DNA of 64,000 nucleotides from Topomyia yanbarensis (lineage: Eukaryota; Arthropoda; Insecta; Diptera; Culicidae): contig NC_080671.1 in NCBI RefSeq assembly GCF_030247195.1, positions 198,014,676 through 198,078,675 of the forward strand, read 5' to 3'. The translations under genes were made by a program, and so were the position numbers. Shown in pieces: positions 1-10,038 of this stretch. Under the pieces are notes generated by a model. That model was not told where the DNA came from. It was given only the letters and a program-made list of their open reading frames with translations, and did no database searches. Within the stretch, counting starts at the first letter, position 1; each line of letters opens with the position of its first letter.

Positions 1-84
1 AACGAGACATCACATTTGATCAGTCGTTTGATTGAAACACATAGTGTGTTTTAGTTTTAAGGGATTTGCGTCAAGCCGGCGCTA
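1..84. repeat. dispersed repeat fragment at the BEL breakpoint
   Basis: The BEL integrase reading frame breaks off at about position 85. The first bases of the window resemble 52,255-52,640, sharing a block like GCGTCAANCCGGCGCTA. Part of the same family, with the word TTAGTGTCGGATTC, is at 52,640 and again near 38,760. The parent element is not recognised. Confidence 0.45.
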
Positions 85-694
85 ATCTATTCCGACAATG
101 TCTCAATGCTGCCAAAAACGCGTCCGAAGTGATGTCAGACACCAACTCAACGTGAATTGCTCTCGTGCTCATGCAAACAAAGAGGCAAACGTAGCCCTTG
201 ACATCATCGGTTTTCTTGCTTGTGTAGTTGTTTTGATTGAAAATGGACCAGCGTAATCAATCCCAGTTCGAGCGAAAGTCGGGACCGGTTGCACACGATA
301 CGACGGCAAGTTACCTATCAACTCGGTCGTTTTGATTGGGTTCGCACGGAAGCAAATAGTACAGGAACGGACTACCTTTCTAATTTTCGACTTGACATTC
401 AGGGGCCAGAAACGTTGTCTGACTACTGCTAGCAGTCTCCTTTGTCCCAGATGCATTTTCGATGTGCAGGTGGCGAAGTATGTTTTCAGTTACTGGATGA
501 TTAGCGGGCAATAACATTTGATGACGACGGTCGTATGGAATAAACGCATGCTTGATACGCCAACCAACTCGCAGAATTCCATCCTCAGCATCAATAAATG
601 GATGAAGACCCCTTAACCGATGCTTCTTATTCTCACCTCTTCTGAAAACGGCAATTTCATTTGAAAAAAGCTTCGGCTTGCACAAGCCGAACAA
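85..694 (-). pseudogene. BEL integrase fragment
   Basis: Minus-strand frames give the H2C2 zinc-binding part (QRRLLAVVRQRFWPL, then CTICFRANP with its two cysteines), the start of the catalytic core with the first acidic residue (GIDYAGPF), then a frame change and the stretch AIHVELVSDITSDAFLAALR. This is the standard BEL/Pao integrase core. The later catalytic D and E are missing because the sequence stops matching near position 85. At least two frame breaks are visible. Confidence 0.8.
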
Positions 695-1457
695 TCACTT
701 TCAGCGCACGTGTTAGTTCTCCCGTTTTAATAGGTCCAATGATCACCGTTTTCTGTTTAGAAGCAACGAAAAGTGCAAAGCGTATCAAGTAGGCCATGTA
801 TCGTTGCAGTTTTCCAAAGTCACTAACGTCATCGAATAATTTCATCCGCGGAATGGTCGTAACGGTGAGCATGACTGCCTTTTTCAGCTCTGGCAGCAAT
901 TCATGCGAAATGATTGCGACAGTTTCTGGATTCGTCGCGATGGGCATAGTGCTGGGTCCGTTCCACCAAAGTAGTTTTCACATCAATATCCCAGGCTGTT
1001 CACCCCTAGAGATGATGTCCGCTGGCTTCGAATGCGTATCGATATAGCGCCACTGATAATCGACTGTCAATTTGTGCACCTCTTTCACACGGTTAGACAC
1101 AAAAAGCTCCAACTCACCGGGTGATTTTCGTAGCCATCTCAATACAATCTGCGAGTCGCTCCACAACATAACTGCAGCAAACTTTATTTCAGTAGAAGTA
1201 ATAAACTTATTGGTCAAACGAGAAAGAAAAACCGTAGCAAGTAGCTCTGAGCGCGGTATTGTAATGGGCTTCGATCGACTGGATGACTTCGGAAGGATCC
1301 GTGACTTGCTACATATAAGTTTCATGACGCTTGTGCCGTCAGATTGTAGCATCCGAGTATACAAGCAGGCTCCGTATGCCTGCATTGATGAATCAGCAAA
1401 ACAGTGAAGTAGGGGAAAGAGGGTAACAGTGGAACTATGAAAACGTATTGTTTTCAT
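657..1457 (-). pseudogene. BEL RNase H region, interrupted
   Basis: The minus strand encodes FADSSMQAYGACLY (the first catalytic Asp), TIPRSELLA, LWSDSQIVLRWL and KPADIISRG, all typical of the BEL/Pao RNase H and the linker to integrase. The following frame (657-947) reads VRLVQAEAFF, the usual sequence before the integrase zinc finger. A 79-bp hairpin insertion at 1,408-1,486 lies immediately upstream of FADSS and breaks continuity with the reverse transcriptase. Confidence 0.75.
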
Positions 1458-1486
1458 AGTTCCACTGTTACCCTCTTTCCCTTACT
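1408..1486. repeat. 79-bp near-perfect foldback insertion
   Basis: Two 37-bp arms (1,408-1,444 and 1,450-1,486) are reverse complements with one mismatch, separated by the 5-nt loop GTATT. The arm begins AGTAGGGGAAAGAGGG. It interrupts the RNase H region of the BEL element. No clear target duplication was found. Confidence 0.85.
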
Positions 1487-1703
1487 ACGTTGATAGCACT
1501 TTCTGATAATATCCATCGTGGAATTTTCAAACCTTTTTATTTTAGCAAGCCATTCCGGAATGTTCTCCAGCGTTTTTCAATTGATTCCGGTAACGGTTCA
1601 TTCCATTCGGTCGTAATTGAAGCAATTTCTCGAAGAAACAACTTGGCAGTTGTTAACACAGGACCGATTAATCCCAGTGTGTCGTAGATTCGTGCGACTT
1701 CGC

Positions 1704-2902
1704 TCAGCACGTTACGACGAGCTGTGCTGGATTCAATTCATCTGTCGGTACGCAAAACGAAAACCAATCTTCCTTGGGATTCCAAGCATTACCAAGCGTT
1801 TTGACAATCGACTTAGAGTCGATATTGGAAACATTCATATAATGTCCTTTTAGTTCATCTGGAACATCCTTAAGAATGAGAGCTGAATTGGAACACCATT
1901 TATGAGCATCGAAGCATTCAAGTCGTAATAGCTCCGTCAATTCAAGCTGCAGCTGGAAAGCTTCATTCAACGTTTGTGCTCCTGCTAAAGCGTCATCCAT
2001 GTAGAAACACTTTTCAACTGCAGTTGCAGCGAGTGGATATTCTTCAGTGAGATCAATGGCCAACTGTTTGAGTGACATAGTGGCAAGAAAAGGTGACGAC
2101 GCCAACCCATAGGTGACAGTTTGTAGCTCAAACACCTTCAGCGGTTGACTAGCATCATCCCTCCAAATGATTCTTTGGTATTTTCTATCTGCCTGCTGTA
2201 TACCAATCTGTCGAAACATTTTCGGTACATCCGCCGTGACAACGTAACGTAACGAAAACAGCGAAAGCTCATCAATATCGCCACCAAATCATTCTGCACA
2301 ATAGGTCCCGGAATTAATGCGTCGTTTATACTTATCCCGCTGGATGAGCTAGCCGATCCATCAAACACAACTCTTAATTTTGTGGTTGTACTCGACGGTT
2401 TCATAACGCAGTGGTGCGACAGATACAAAACTCCGTCTTCATCGTCCGTGGGGTTAATTTCTTTCATATGACCCAATCGTTGATACACGTGAATAAAATC
2501 CGCATATTGTTGTTTCAGTGGAGGATTTTTATCTAACTTCCATTCCAGGTTTACGAATCGTCTGACCGCAGCCGTTTTGGATTCACTGATATCAGTCTTG
2601 CGCTCGTTGAAAGGCAAGCGAACATGGAATCGGCCAGCATCGTCACGTTGAAAAGTGCGCCGGCAAAATTCGAGACATTCTTCTTCCGACGTTGTAGTAC
2701 TTCGTTGATGATCATCAAATCCTTCTATCTTCCAGAACCTGTTGAGTAAATCACTCAAATTCTCATTCTCGACCACCGAGCAAAATGCTCGTCGATCCTG
2801 CTTCTCCGATGCTTGAAACGATCCGCCAAAAATCCAGCCGAGTTCTGTCTCAGTCACAGTTTGAAGATTTGGGGCTAACTTTATTCGATTTGGTTCCAAC
2901 AA
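1704..2902 (-). pseudogene. BEL reverse transcriptase, frame-broken
   Basis: Two overlapping minus-strand frames cover the domain. The first reads KLRVVFDGSASSSSG and INDALIPGPIVQNDL; the second reads SSPFLATMSLKQLA and the active site CFYMDDALAG, so the YMDD catalytic box is preserved. Upstream residues (DISESKTAAVRRFVNLEWKL and the adjacent region) match the BEL connector. The frame break lies near 2,140-2,220. Confidence 0.82.
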
Positions 2903-3059
2903 ATTTCAAAAAACGTCGGCTCCAATCAAAATATCGATTCGATTCTTCTCGAAAAAACGATGGGTTAGCAAGCTCAATGCCGGTTGGGAATGGCCATTTC
3001 CGAACATCTGTTCCGCCGGTATGTCACCGATGATCTTCGGGATAACGAGACAATCGAGT

Positions 3060-3672
3060 ACGGTGTTGTAGTTAGTGACGCGCGATGAAATCTTCAGTTG
3101 AATTTTGAATCTGATTCTTGTGTTCTTTCCATCTAAACCACTGACCAGGTAATTCCTGGTTCCTTTCGAAGAGCCAAGAAATCTGCAAACTTTTCTGTAA
3201 CAAAATGTGTCTGAGAACCAGAATCTAGAAGAACCCTGCATGGAAACGGTAATCCTGTACTGTCATAGGCCGTGACAACAGCAGTTGAAATCAAACAATA
3301 ATTCTTAGCTTCATCGCGGGAACACAACGTCGACGTTGTTTCAATGCGACCGGTCTCGGTTTGATTATCAACTGCTTGAACGAATTGCGATTGTGCTTCA
3401 TCGGTACGGTTGCCAACCTTCATATCAACATCTGACGTTTTCGCTGTTACTATTTTACGTTCTTCCGGGTGCAGGAATGTATGATGGCGCTTACTACACT
3501 TCTTACAGGAACTCGATGAAGGGCACTCGTTAGTGCGATGACCTCTCTTAAGGCAATTATAGCACGAACCACTTTCGCAAAATGTCATATTTTTCACTAA
3601 CACCGATCTTCTTGAAATCATCATATCTCCAGAGTTCATGTTCGTTTTTGCACAATGTGCGCTTTTGTCCAC
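3060..3672 (-). pseudogene. BEL zinc knuckle and aspartic protease region
   Basis: The minus strand reads CYNCLKRGHRTNEC, a CX2CX4HX4C knuckle, followed by CKKCSKRHHTFLH, a second Cys/His group typical of BEL gag. About 80 residues later comes the protease active site VLLDSGSQTHFV, then a shift into the overlapping frame that continues to about 3,060. The protease Asp is intact, but the protein is split from gag and from reverse transcriptase by frame breaks. Confidence 0.8.
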
Positions 3673-3699
3673 CCATTGTGGTAAGCGTGTTACTCATTG

Positions 3700-4674
3700 T
3701 CACCTGACGACAGCATCCGTACTACTATTCATGTTCATGCTAATCTTCTCCAAAACCTTAAAGCGTTCCTTCAAGAAGTTCATGGTCGCACTGTACTCAG
3801 GAAGTTCGCCTGTAACTTGGTTGGTTTCCCAATCCTTCCTAGTTCCGATATCCATTTTTGATGAAATCAAGTTGATCAACATTGCTTCGCCCAACACTTC
3901 GACAGGGAGTTCTAAGTTCTTCAGGGCATCCACATTCTTCGAGCAATTATCATCAGCATCAATTTCCTCAATTCGACCGCACTTTTTTTTCGTAATCTTT
4001 GGCATTCTGTTCAACGCTTCTATGTGTCGATCAATGATAAGTCGCAAGTCCTCAAAACGTTCGGTGAGCATCTCCCAAGCACATCATAATCGTTGTTATT
4101 AATGCAAGACTTCATTGGTCGATGATGACTGCTGCCTTTCCCGTCAGTGAAGGTGGTATAATTTGATGGCCGGTGATTCATGCTTATACCTTTCCATAAT
4201 CGTCTGAAACATGCATTGAAATGACAGCCAGTACTCCTAAGAACCATCAAACTGCGGCAAGGGAACTTTCAGAGGGGGCAATTGAGTTTGAGTTGCAGGG
4301 GCAGAAAGGGCAGATGTTAAAGGAGTGGCGGCGACGTTAGAATCAACTGTACGGGATTCTTCCTTAACAATCGGTGCGATCAACGAATTCAGCTTAATGA
4401 TGAGATCATTGTAAGCCGTCTCGAAAACGACAATTTAATCCTCTTGTTCATCGCGGATTTCGTCAGAAAGAGGCATCGAGTACATCATAATTTGTAACTG
4501 ATTAAAATCACGGTAACAACACTCAGTCGTATTCAAATGAAGTTGTATGAAATGAATGTTTTTGAGGTTAGGGTTCGGATTCTCTTTAGTGTCCAATAGT
4601 GCTCTCTGCACTCGCGAAAGCCTCGATTTCACTGCACTTCTCTGACGCATTGGTACATCGTATTCTTCTTCCAT
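3700..4674 (-). pseudogene. BEL gag N-terminal region (DUF1759)
   Basis: The gag start is the ATG at 4,672-4,674 (MEEEYDVPMRQRSAVKSRLS). The frame stops at 4,435 and resumes with a proline-rich segment, then the DUF1759 core including ERFEDLRLIIDRHIEALNRM and ATMNFLKERF. The stretch 4,080-4,260 is scrambled relative to the second copy at 5,404-5,757, which keeps this part in frame. It is non-functional. Confidence 0.75.
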
Positions 4675-5057
4675 TGTTTTGGAATTTTCTTTTTCCTTCT
4701 GTTCGGCGAGCTGTTGACTAATCGGCGTATATACATTTCCTTTTTGCTGTTTTATTCCTTTCGGCGTCTTCGATCGTTACGGTCCGAGCGAGAGCCACAC
4801 TATCAGAGAAATGGCTGCCTCGCTACATTTGGTTGACGCTTCAACCAAATGTCCAAGTGCTTTTTTGTACAGCAATTACGCGTTTTATATCGATTTACTC
4901 GTCACTTAAATCCGGCCATGAAGGATCAAAAAAACTTCTGTTGCTCAATAAACAAGTGGACTGTATTTTTCGCTAGATTTATATAATTTTGCTGGAGCAC
5001 AGAAAAAAACACAACAGGCGTCTCATCTTACTTGACGTTTATTAACAAAAGAAATCG
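4675..5057 (-). promoter_or_regulatory. BEL leader and LTR remnant
   Basis: No coding potential is seen. On the minus strand the stretch holds the gag leader (4,675-4,915), a TGG primer-binding start abutting a CA dinucleotide (4,916-4,920), and an LTR-like part with a TATATAA box near 4,980. The upstream LTR boundary cannot be set because a hAT-type element is inserted at 5,066. Confidence 0.45.
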
Positions 5058-5065
5058 CGCAGAGC

Positions 5066-5376
5066 CAGGGTGGCCAGATAGAATTCCTTAATATCGGTAG
5101 TGTCACTAAAAGTTTATCTGTAGTTATCGGTGGGCCGGGTTGTTGTCCTAAAAACGTAGTGTTGACACAGAATTGTAAAATACTGAAAACACAGATCTCA
5201 CACCAAATCCAACCCAAAAATGAATGTTGAGTAGAATGTGTCCAAAATCAATAAAAGTCGGTAGTTTTCGGTAGGGATAACAAAATATCGGTAGTTTTCC
5301 TTTGGTCGTCTGTGAATTGGTAGGGAAGGCCAAAATCGGTAGGACAACCGATAAATCGGTAGGTCTGGCCACCCTG
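5066..5376. mobile_element. non-autonomous hAT-type element, 311 bp
   Basis: The ends are perfect 13-bp inverted repeats (CAGGGTGGCCAGA). They are flanked by a perfect 8-bp target duplication, CGCAGAGC, at 5,058-5,065 and 5,377-5,384. An 8-bp duplication and CAGGG ends are the hAT signature. The interior carries many copies of the word TCGGTAG and no transposase. Confidence 0.9.
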
Positions 5377-5403
5377 CGCAGAGCGCTTTAACGGAAGTAG
5401 AAA

Positions 5404-5757
5404 CATTCTGTTCGACGCTTCTATGTGTCGATCAATGATAAGTCGCAAGTCCTCAAAACGTTCGATGAGCATCTTATTAACGATGTCTTGGTCGATGATG
5501 CCTGCTGCCTTTTCCGTTAGTGAATTCCGAAGGTGGTATAATTTGATGGCCGGTGATTCATGCTTATACCGTTCCATAATCGTCTCAAACATGCATTGTA
5601 ATGACAGCCAGTTCTCCTAAGAACCATCAAATTGCGGCAAGGGAACTTTCAGAGGGGGCAAATCAGTTTGAGCTGCAGAGGCAGAAAGGGTAGATGTTAA
5701 AGGAGTGGCGACGACGTTAGAATCAACTGTAAGGGATTCTTCCTTAACAATCGGTGC
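5404..5757 (-). pseudogene. second BEL gag fragment
   Basis: This stretch repeats 4,006-4,374 in the same orientation. It encodes APIVKEES, a proline-rich linker, then ETIMERYKHESPAIKLYHL and ERFEDLRLIIDRHIEASNRM. It keeps a segment that is scrambled in the main copy. Homology ends at APIVKEES, where the minus strand reads TTTTCAGACAATGGC. It may come from a tandem or internally deleted BEL copy. Confidence 0.75.
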
Positions 5758-5769
5758 CATTGTCTGAAA

Positions 5770-6840
5770 ATTATGCCGAAATATTCCATCTAACAAACGG
5801 TATAAGTAAGCTGACTAATTCTGCCGGGAAAACCCGTACACCATTCGGCAACGAAGCGTAATCGTTCTCCACGTTCAGGCAAATGGTTCGCATAGTGTAC
5901 GGATTTTTTCGTCGGAGTTGGTCAGCTTAGGTATAAGTAATTAATTTTGTTTGTTTGCCCTTTTGTTGATGTAAAATGGCTTTTCCGTGATCACGATTAC
6001 CGAAAAACCACTCAACCGATTTTTCTCATTTTTTTTCGGTTGTTCGTAATTAGTTTTGCTCGTTCCTAAACGATTCCTTTTTCATGCATAATTTTTGTTT
6101 AATGGAAAATAATTTAGAGCTTAAAACATTCCCGTAAGCAGACAAAATTATTATTTATTGAACTAATCGTTTAAGTACGAACATTACTTCTATATTAATG
6201 GAATTTAATGAGTTTTAGTATTAGAGATGATCTATTGGCCTTCAATCGTGATGACCGTTTCGTTCTAATTACTAGGTAACGTGAGACTGTGAGTATAGGG
6301 CCCATGATATCATCGTAGGCGGAATTGGACTGAGTGGTAACTAGGATATGAGTTGCTGAACCCAGTACAAATCACCTAAAGTCTGACAGAGTATACGATG
6401 ATCGGTTTCAGCTGACAGACAATGCTATTATCCAGAAGTTTTCCATTAAGGGGATCTTCTACTCTCACGGTTTCAAAAAATCGATTTTGTTTAATACCAA
6501 TCTATATGTATCTGAGAATACGCCACAGAAAAGATTTGTAAAAATCATATTCCTTGGCATCTTTCTAGGAACCGAAAGGTACCCATCTCCGGCCGTTTTT
6601 GAGACTAAGCGCGGCGCACCACGATGGCGCTTGTGTATGGAAAAATAATTGTTTAAAGAATTCATTGGCCCATTCTTGACGGTTTATGCATATGTGAGCG
6701 TCTGTGAATGGTTTCTTGTTTTTTTCGTTTTGGGACGAAATAATAGAATGGAAGAAAGAATGCGTCGGACATGTTGAGAAGTGTATAGGAACTACGTATA
6801 CGAAAACTGAAGATAGAAAACAAAGGTATCGGTGGGAAAG
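5770..6840. other. non-coding stretch, nothing recognised
   Basis: AT-rich sequence without a convincing reading frame or inverted ends. The short frames here have no recognisable domain. Confidence 0.5.
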
Positions 6841-6851
6841 GGAAGGGAAAG

Positions 6852-7440
6852 GTGACAAATTTATCGGCAACAATATTTTATAGGCTGGTGATTCGGAGAA
6901 ACTCAAATTCTGTAGAACATATGCGAAATGCAATCTGGGCTTCCCTCGAAAACTGCTCGTCGTCGAACGAAAATCCCCAACACTCAACGCGTACACCCTG
7001 CGAGGACGATACTTTGGAAACTTTCGAACATGACAGGATCCCCATCGCTCCTTCCATCTTAGAATTATTGAAACCCATCTACAAAAACAACAATGAGTCT
7101 CTGAATAGTGAAATCGGGGGCATAGCGCCAAAACACTTGCACAAATTCTGGCAGGCAGGTGGTCAATGTTGCGACTTATTTGGCAGTTAGCGTCTTCAAC
7201 CAAGGATTTTCAACGATATTACAAGCTATGGAGGTGATGGGAATTACCTTGGGGACTGAAACTAAGAGATGTGCTACTCGACTCGACGGTGAACGTATTA
7301 CTCGTTTTGAACACAAAATGGGTGTCGCGGCAAAACAGGCCCGAATTCAACAGAATTAGCAAAATGTGGGCAACCAGGTACATTTTCGTGATGAGGAAGG
7401 TGAGCTCTACGGCCCTGGTATAGCAGGTGAACTAGTAAGG
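6852..7440 (+). pseudogene. remnant of Mutator-like transposase-domain protein
   Basis: Plus-strand frames read ATIFYRLVIRRNSNSVEHM, AIWASLENCSSSNENPQH, TFEHDRIPIAPSILELLKPI and then, after a frame break near 7,160, NVATYLAVSVFNQGFSTIL, AMEVMGITLG and finally DEEGELYGPGIAG. From memory of the family this matches the C-terminal half of the arthropod Mutator-like transposase-domain protein (Pfam Mutator group): AIWAT, NPQH, APSI and LKPI in that order, then the N-SFN-type segment and an acidic YG-GIA tail. The ESLNSEIGGIAPKHLHKFW piece fits the family core. At least two frame changes, internal losses and no N-terminus mean it is a dead remnant. Confidence 0.65.
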
Positions 7441-7583
7441 TATTACAATCGAGTTATACACCGTATTTTATCTTCAAACGTGTTTTCCCGAAAGTAGTGG
7501 TTTTTAAGCGGTTAAGTAAGACTTTGCATAGAAGTACTGGTCCGATTACAATTTTTTTTCTCCAATTGTTCAGAAAACATACC

Positions 7584-7747
7584 GCTATGTTTTCCCGAGA
7601 GAGATTTGCAAAATGTCAACTTGTTCCATTTTTATGCCCTATTAGGGGCTATAACGTAACGTAAACGTAAATATTGGAAAATTTCACAAATCGTTACATA
7701 ACTTTTACAAATTATAAAATAAAAAATCTCTCTCGGGGAAACATAGC
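7584..7747. mobile_element. 164-bp MITE-like inverted-repeat element
   Basis: The 24-bp ends (7,584-7,607 and 7,724-7,747; GCTATGTTTTCCCGAGAGAG) are reverse complements with one mismatch. The interior is AT-rich and non-coding. The bases just beyond (7,768-7,830, TTAATCCACCTAACAGTG) resemble the start of the dispersed repeat at 10,575. Confidence 0.7.
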
Positions 7748-8214
7748 CAACGACTATGATTATAAAAAACGCTTTTAATCCACCTAACAGTGTGATGAGA
7801 CATTTCTTATAACTCTTATCACTCTCTTCGGATATTATATCGTTTGAGAACATTTAGAACTTGATGCTTCGCGATGTTTTTGATTACACATACTACATGG
7901 GATAGTAGCAGGACTCAGAGAATCGCTCAAATCAGTATAGGACATCAGTGCTAGAAATCTCGAACCAAATCAATGGGAAAGCGAAAAAGTGGCCCATAAA
8001 ATAGACATGCAAACGAATTATTGCTAATGCTCTGTTAATAAAATATCTAAATTTCTCAATCAATGCATTGTGGTGGGAAAACTGAATTTTCCTCAAGGGG
8101 TTATGTATTGTACTGAGCCAAAAAAATCAAAAATTTTTTTGAATCGATTTGAAGTTTATATTTTACTCAAATTTCCAACGTGACTGAGAACTAAGAAATC
8201 AACGCTTTTTCTTG

Positions 8215-8845
8215 AAAGGGCGATACTAGCAGCGACACCATTCAAAGAAAATCAACAGTGAATATTTCCAGACTTGGTTTTATTTCCTATTTAGGAACTA
8301 TTGTGTTTTTTACATCCTAGATTGCATGATTCAGTGATCGAAACCCAAAACTTCATAAAATATTTGAAATTATTAAATTAAAATTTGTTTTTGTTATTGA
8401 AATTGACAAAATGATAGTATCGCCCCTTTGGCGATTGTTTACTTTTTCGGTCCCACCTATCAGCATTGAAGTATCGCCCTTACGTTTTTTACAATAACTA
8501 CCGTTTTACACCGCCGATTTCGTCCGGGTTTTTTTCAATAGCAATCATTGTTACTATTTACAGCTGGTATCAGCTTGATAATCCTGAAAAAATACGAAAA
8601 AAAAACAGTTTCGCCTCTAAACTGCTAGCAAAAAAAGTATCGCCCTGTTTGTTTGCATAGAGCGTGGAGGGCGAAACTTTAAATAAGAAAACAAAAATAC
8701 AGTTTCGCCCGTTGTATTTTTTGCTGTAGTTTAAGAAAGCAATATCGTTGAATCCAAATTTTTAGGTTAATTTGTTGCGTTTCAAAGCCCTCATTCGCAT
8801 GTATGAAAAAAGCCTTATGTTTACATTTGTAAGTATCGCCCTTTT
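8215..8845. repeat. cluster of TATCGCCC / TTTCGCCC words
   Basis: TATCGCCC or its complement occurs at about 8,218, 8,418, 8,472, 8,638 and 8,834, and the TTTCGCC variant at about 8,609, 8,668 (complement) and 8,704. That makes eight copies in 630 bp on both strands in otherwise AT-rich, non-coding DNA. The function is unknown; it may be the interior of an old transposon. Confidence 0.6.
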
Positions 8846-10030
8846 CACAAAAAACGTTAAAATGAAATCGCAGCTCCTGATATCACGCTCTGAAGTGCAT
8901 GCGTGCATAGTTCCAAATTTTACTTCGACATCGACTTTTTCTAAAGGTGACTTCCCAGTAGTACCCTTGATTTGAATTATTATCGCTAATCCTAATGCCA
9001 ATGAACAAATAAAAACCTCTCGAAAATGAACCGTTTGGGAAAATCATCATCATTACTGGAATTTTCATTTTCACGAAAATCTTCGATAATCTTCCGTCAC
9101 TTGCGTTAATGCACTGGGTGCACAGTGCTCTGAAAATCTAGCGAAATCGTCTTAGGGCACCAGCGGGTCTAATTCAGAGCTATCTGCGCGGCGAGCTAAA
9201 TCTGTAAAGAATACTAAAAATTAATTTCTATTCCATAATTTTCAGTTCAGCAATTCGAGAGATCGTGCTCACCGCAAGCCATGAAAAATAGACTACGTTG
9301 TGAAGCGATGGTCACTATTTATTAAAAAATCACGGTTAAATAAAAAATAAAACTATTAAAAATTTTCAAATAGTTTATAATTTTCACAAACTTATTAAGA
9401 TTTTTTTTAATAAGCTTTCGTAATATTGTGTAGGAAAAAAGCTAAAAATTTCAGTATTTTCTCTATCTCCAACATATAAACCCTTAAGTATACCAATTAA
9501 TTGGTATACGAATTGGAATAGGTTCGCCAAATTTTGGAAGAAGTCTATAAAATAACCCCTTGAAAACTACCTAAAAATTGTTGTAGTTCGATGCAATAAA
9601 AATATCCTCAAAAATGCAATGTATCTATTAATGTGAAACACAGTGAATAATACATACAATAAAGACCCATTTTAATCAGTCTCATGGTGTATTTTGGGCT
9701 GACAAAATGGGGACATTGACTAAATCGGCCAATTTTTTTTCTTTATAATAAACTGAAGCTGTTAAAATATTCTTCCCGTCCCTTGATGTAGTCTGATAAC
9801 TATTTCTGATTATGATGAACTTTTTATTTTTGCATATTTCCATCTTCATGATAAGGAAAACATGCTCAAGAAAGGATTTCGAATTCAGTCTTGTTCGTCT
9901 GCTAGAGCCCATCAAACATATATTCATATTTGTCTGATAAAATCGGGGTTTCATTGTAGTATAATAGATATTCAGCATTCGAATAAGTTTCTTGCGAACG
10001 AGTGTAGAACGACTTTGTTTCTACTTACTT
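8846..10030. other. non-coding stretch, one perfect palindrome
   Basis: AT-rich with no convincing gene. The only structure noted is a perfect 22-bp palindrome at 9,488-9,509, beginning GTATACCAATT. Confidence 0.5.
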
Positions 10031-10038
10031 GAAGTCAG

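Larger units (their letters stand above)
85..4919 (-). mobile_element. BEL/Pao LTR retrotransposon, decayed, 3' truncated
   Basis: Read on the minus strand, the order is LTR end, primer binding site, gag with DUF1759, zinc knuckle, aspartic protease (DUF1758/A17 type), reverse transcriptase, RNase H and integrase, which is the BEL/Pao order. The 5' LTR appears to end in CA at 4,919-4,920, directly followed by TGG (4,916-4,918), the usual LTR/tRNA-primer junction. A TATATAA-like box lies just upstream within the presumed LTR, near 4,980. The element carries several frame breaks, and the copy is cut inside the integrase core near position 85, so the 3' LTR is absent here. A small foldback insertion sits at 1,408-1,486. 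It is clearly dead. Confidence 0.85.

Noticed and set aside
6565..7203. 212-codon minus-strand frame
   Set aside because: It overlaps the Mutator-like remnant on the other strand and has no recognisable domain.
8215..8845. CRISPR-like array
   Set aside because: The words are only 8-10 bp, irregularly spaced and on both strands, in eukaryotic DNA.
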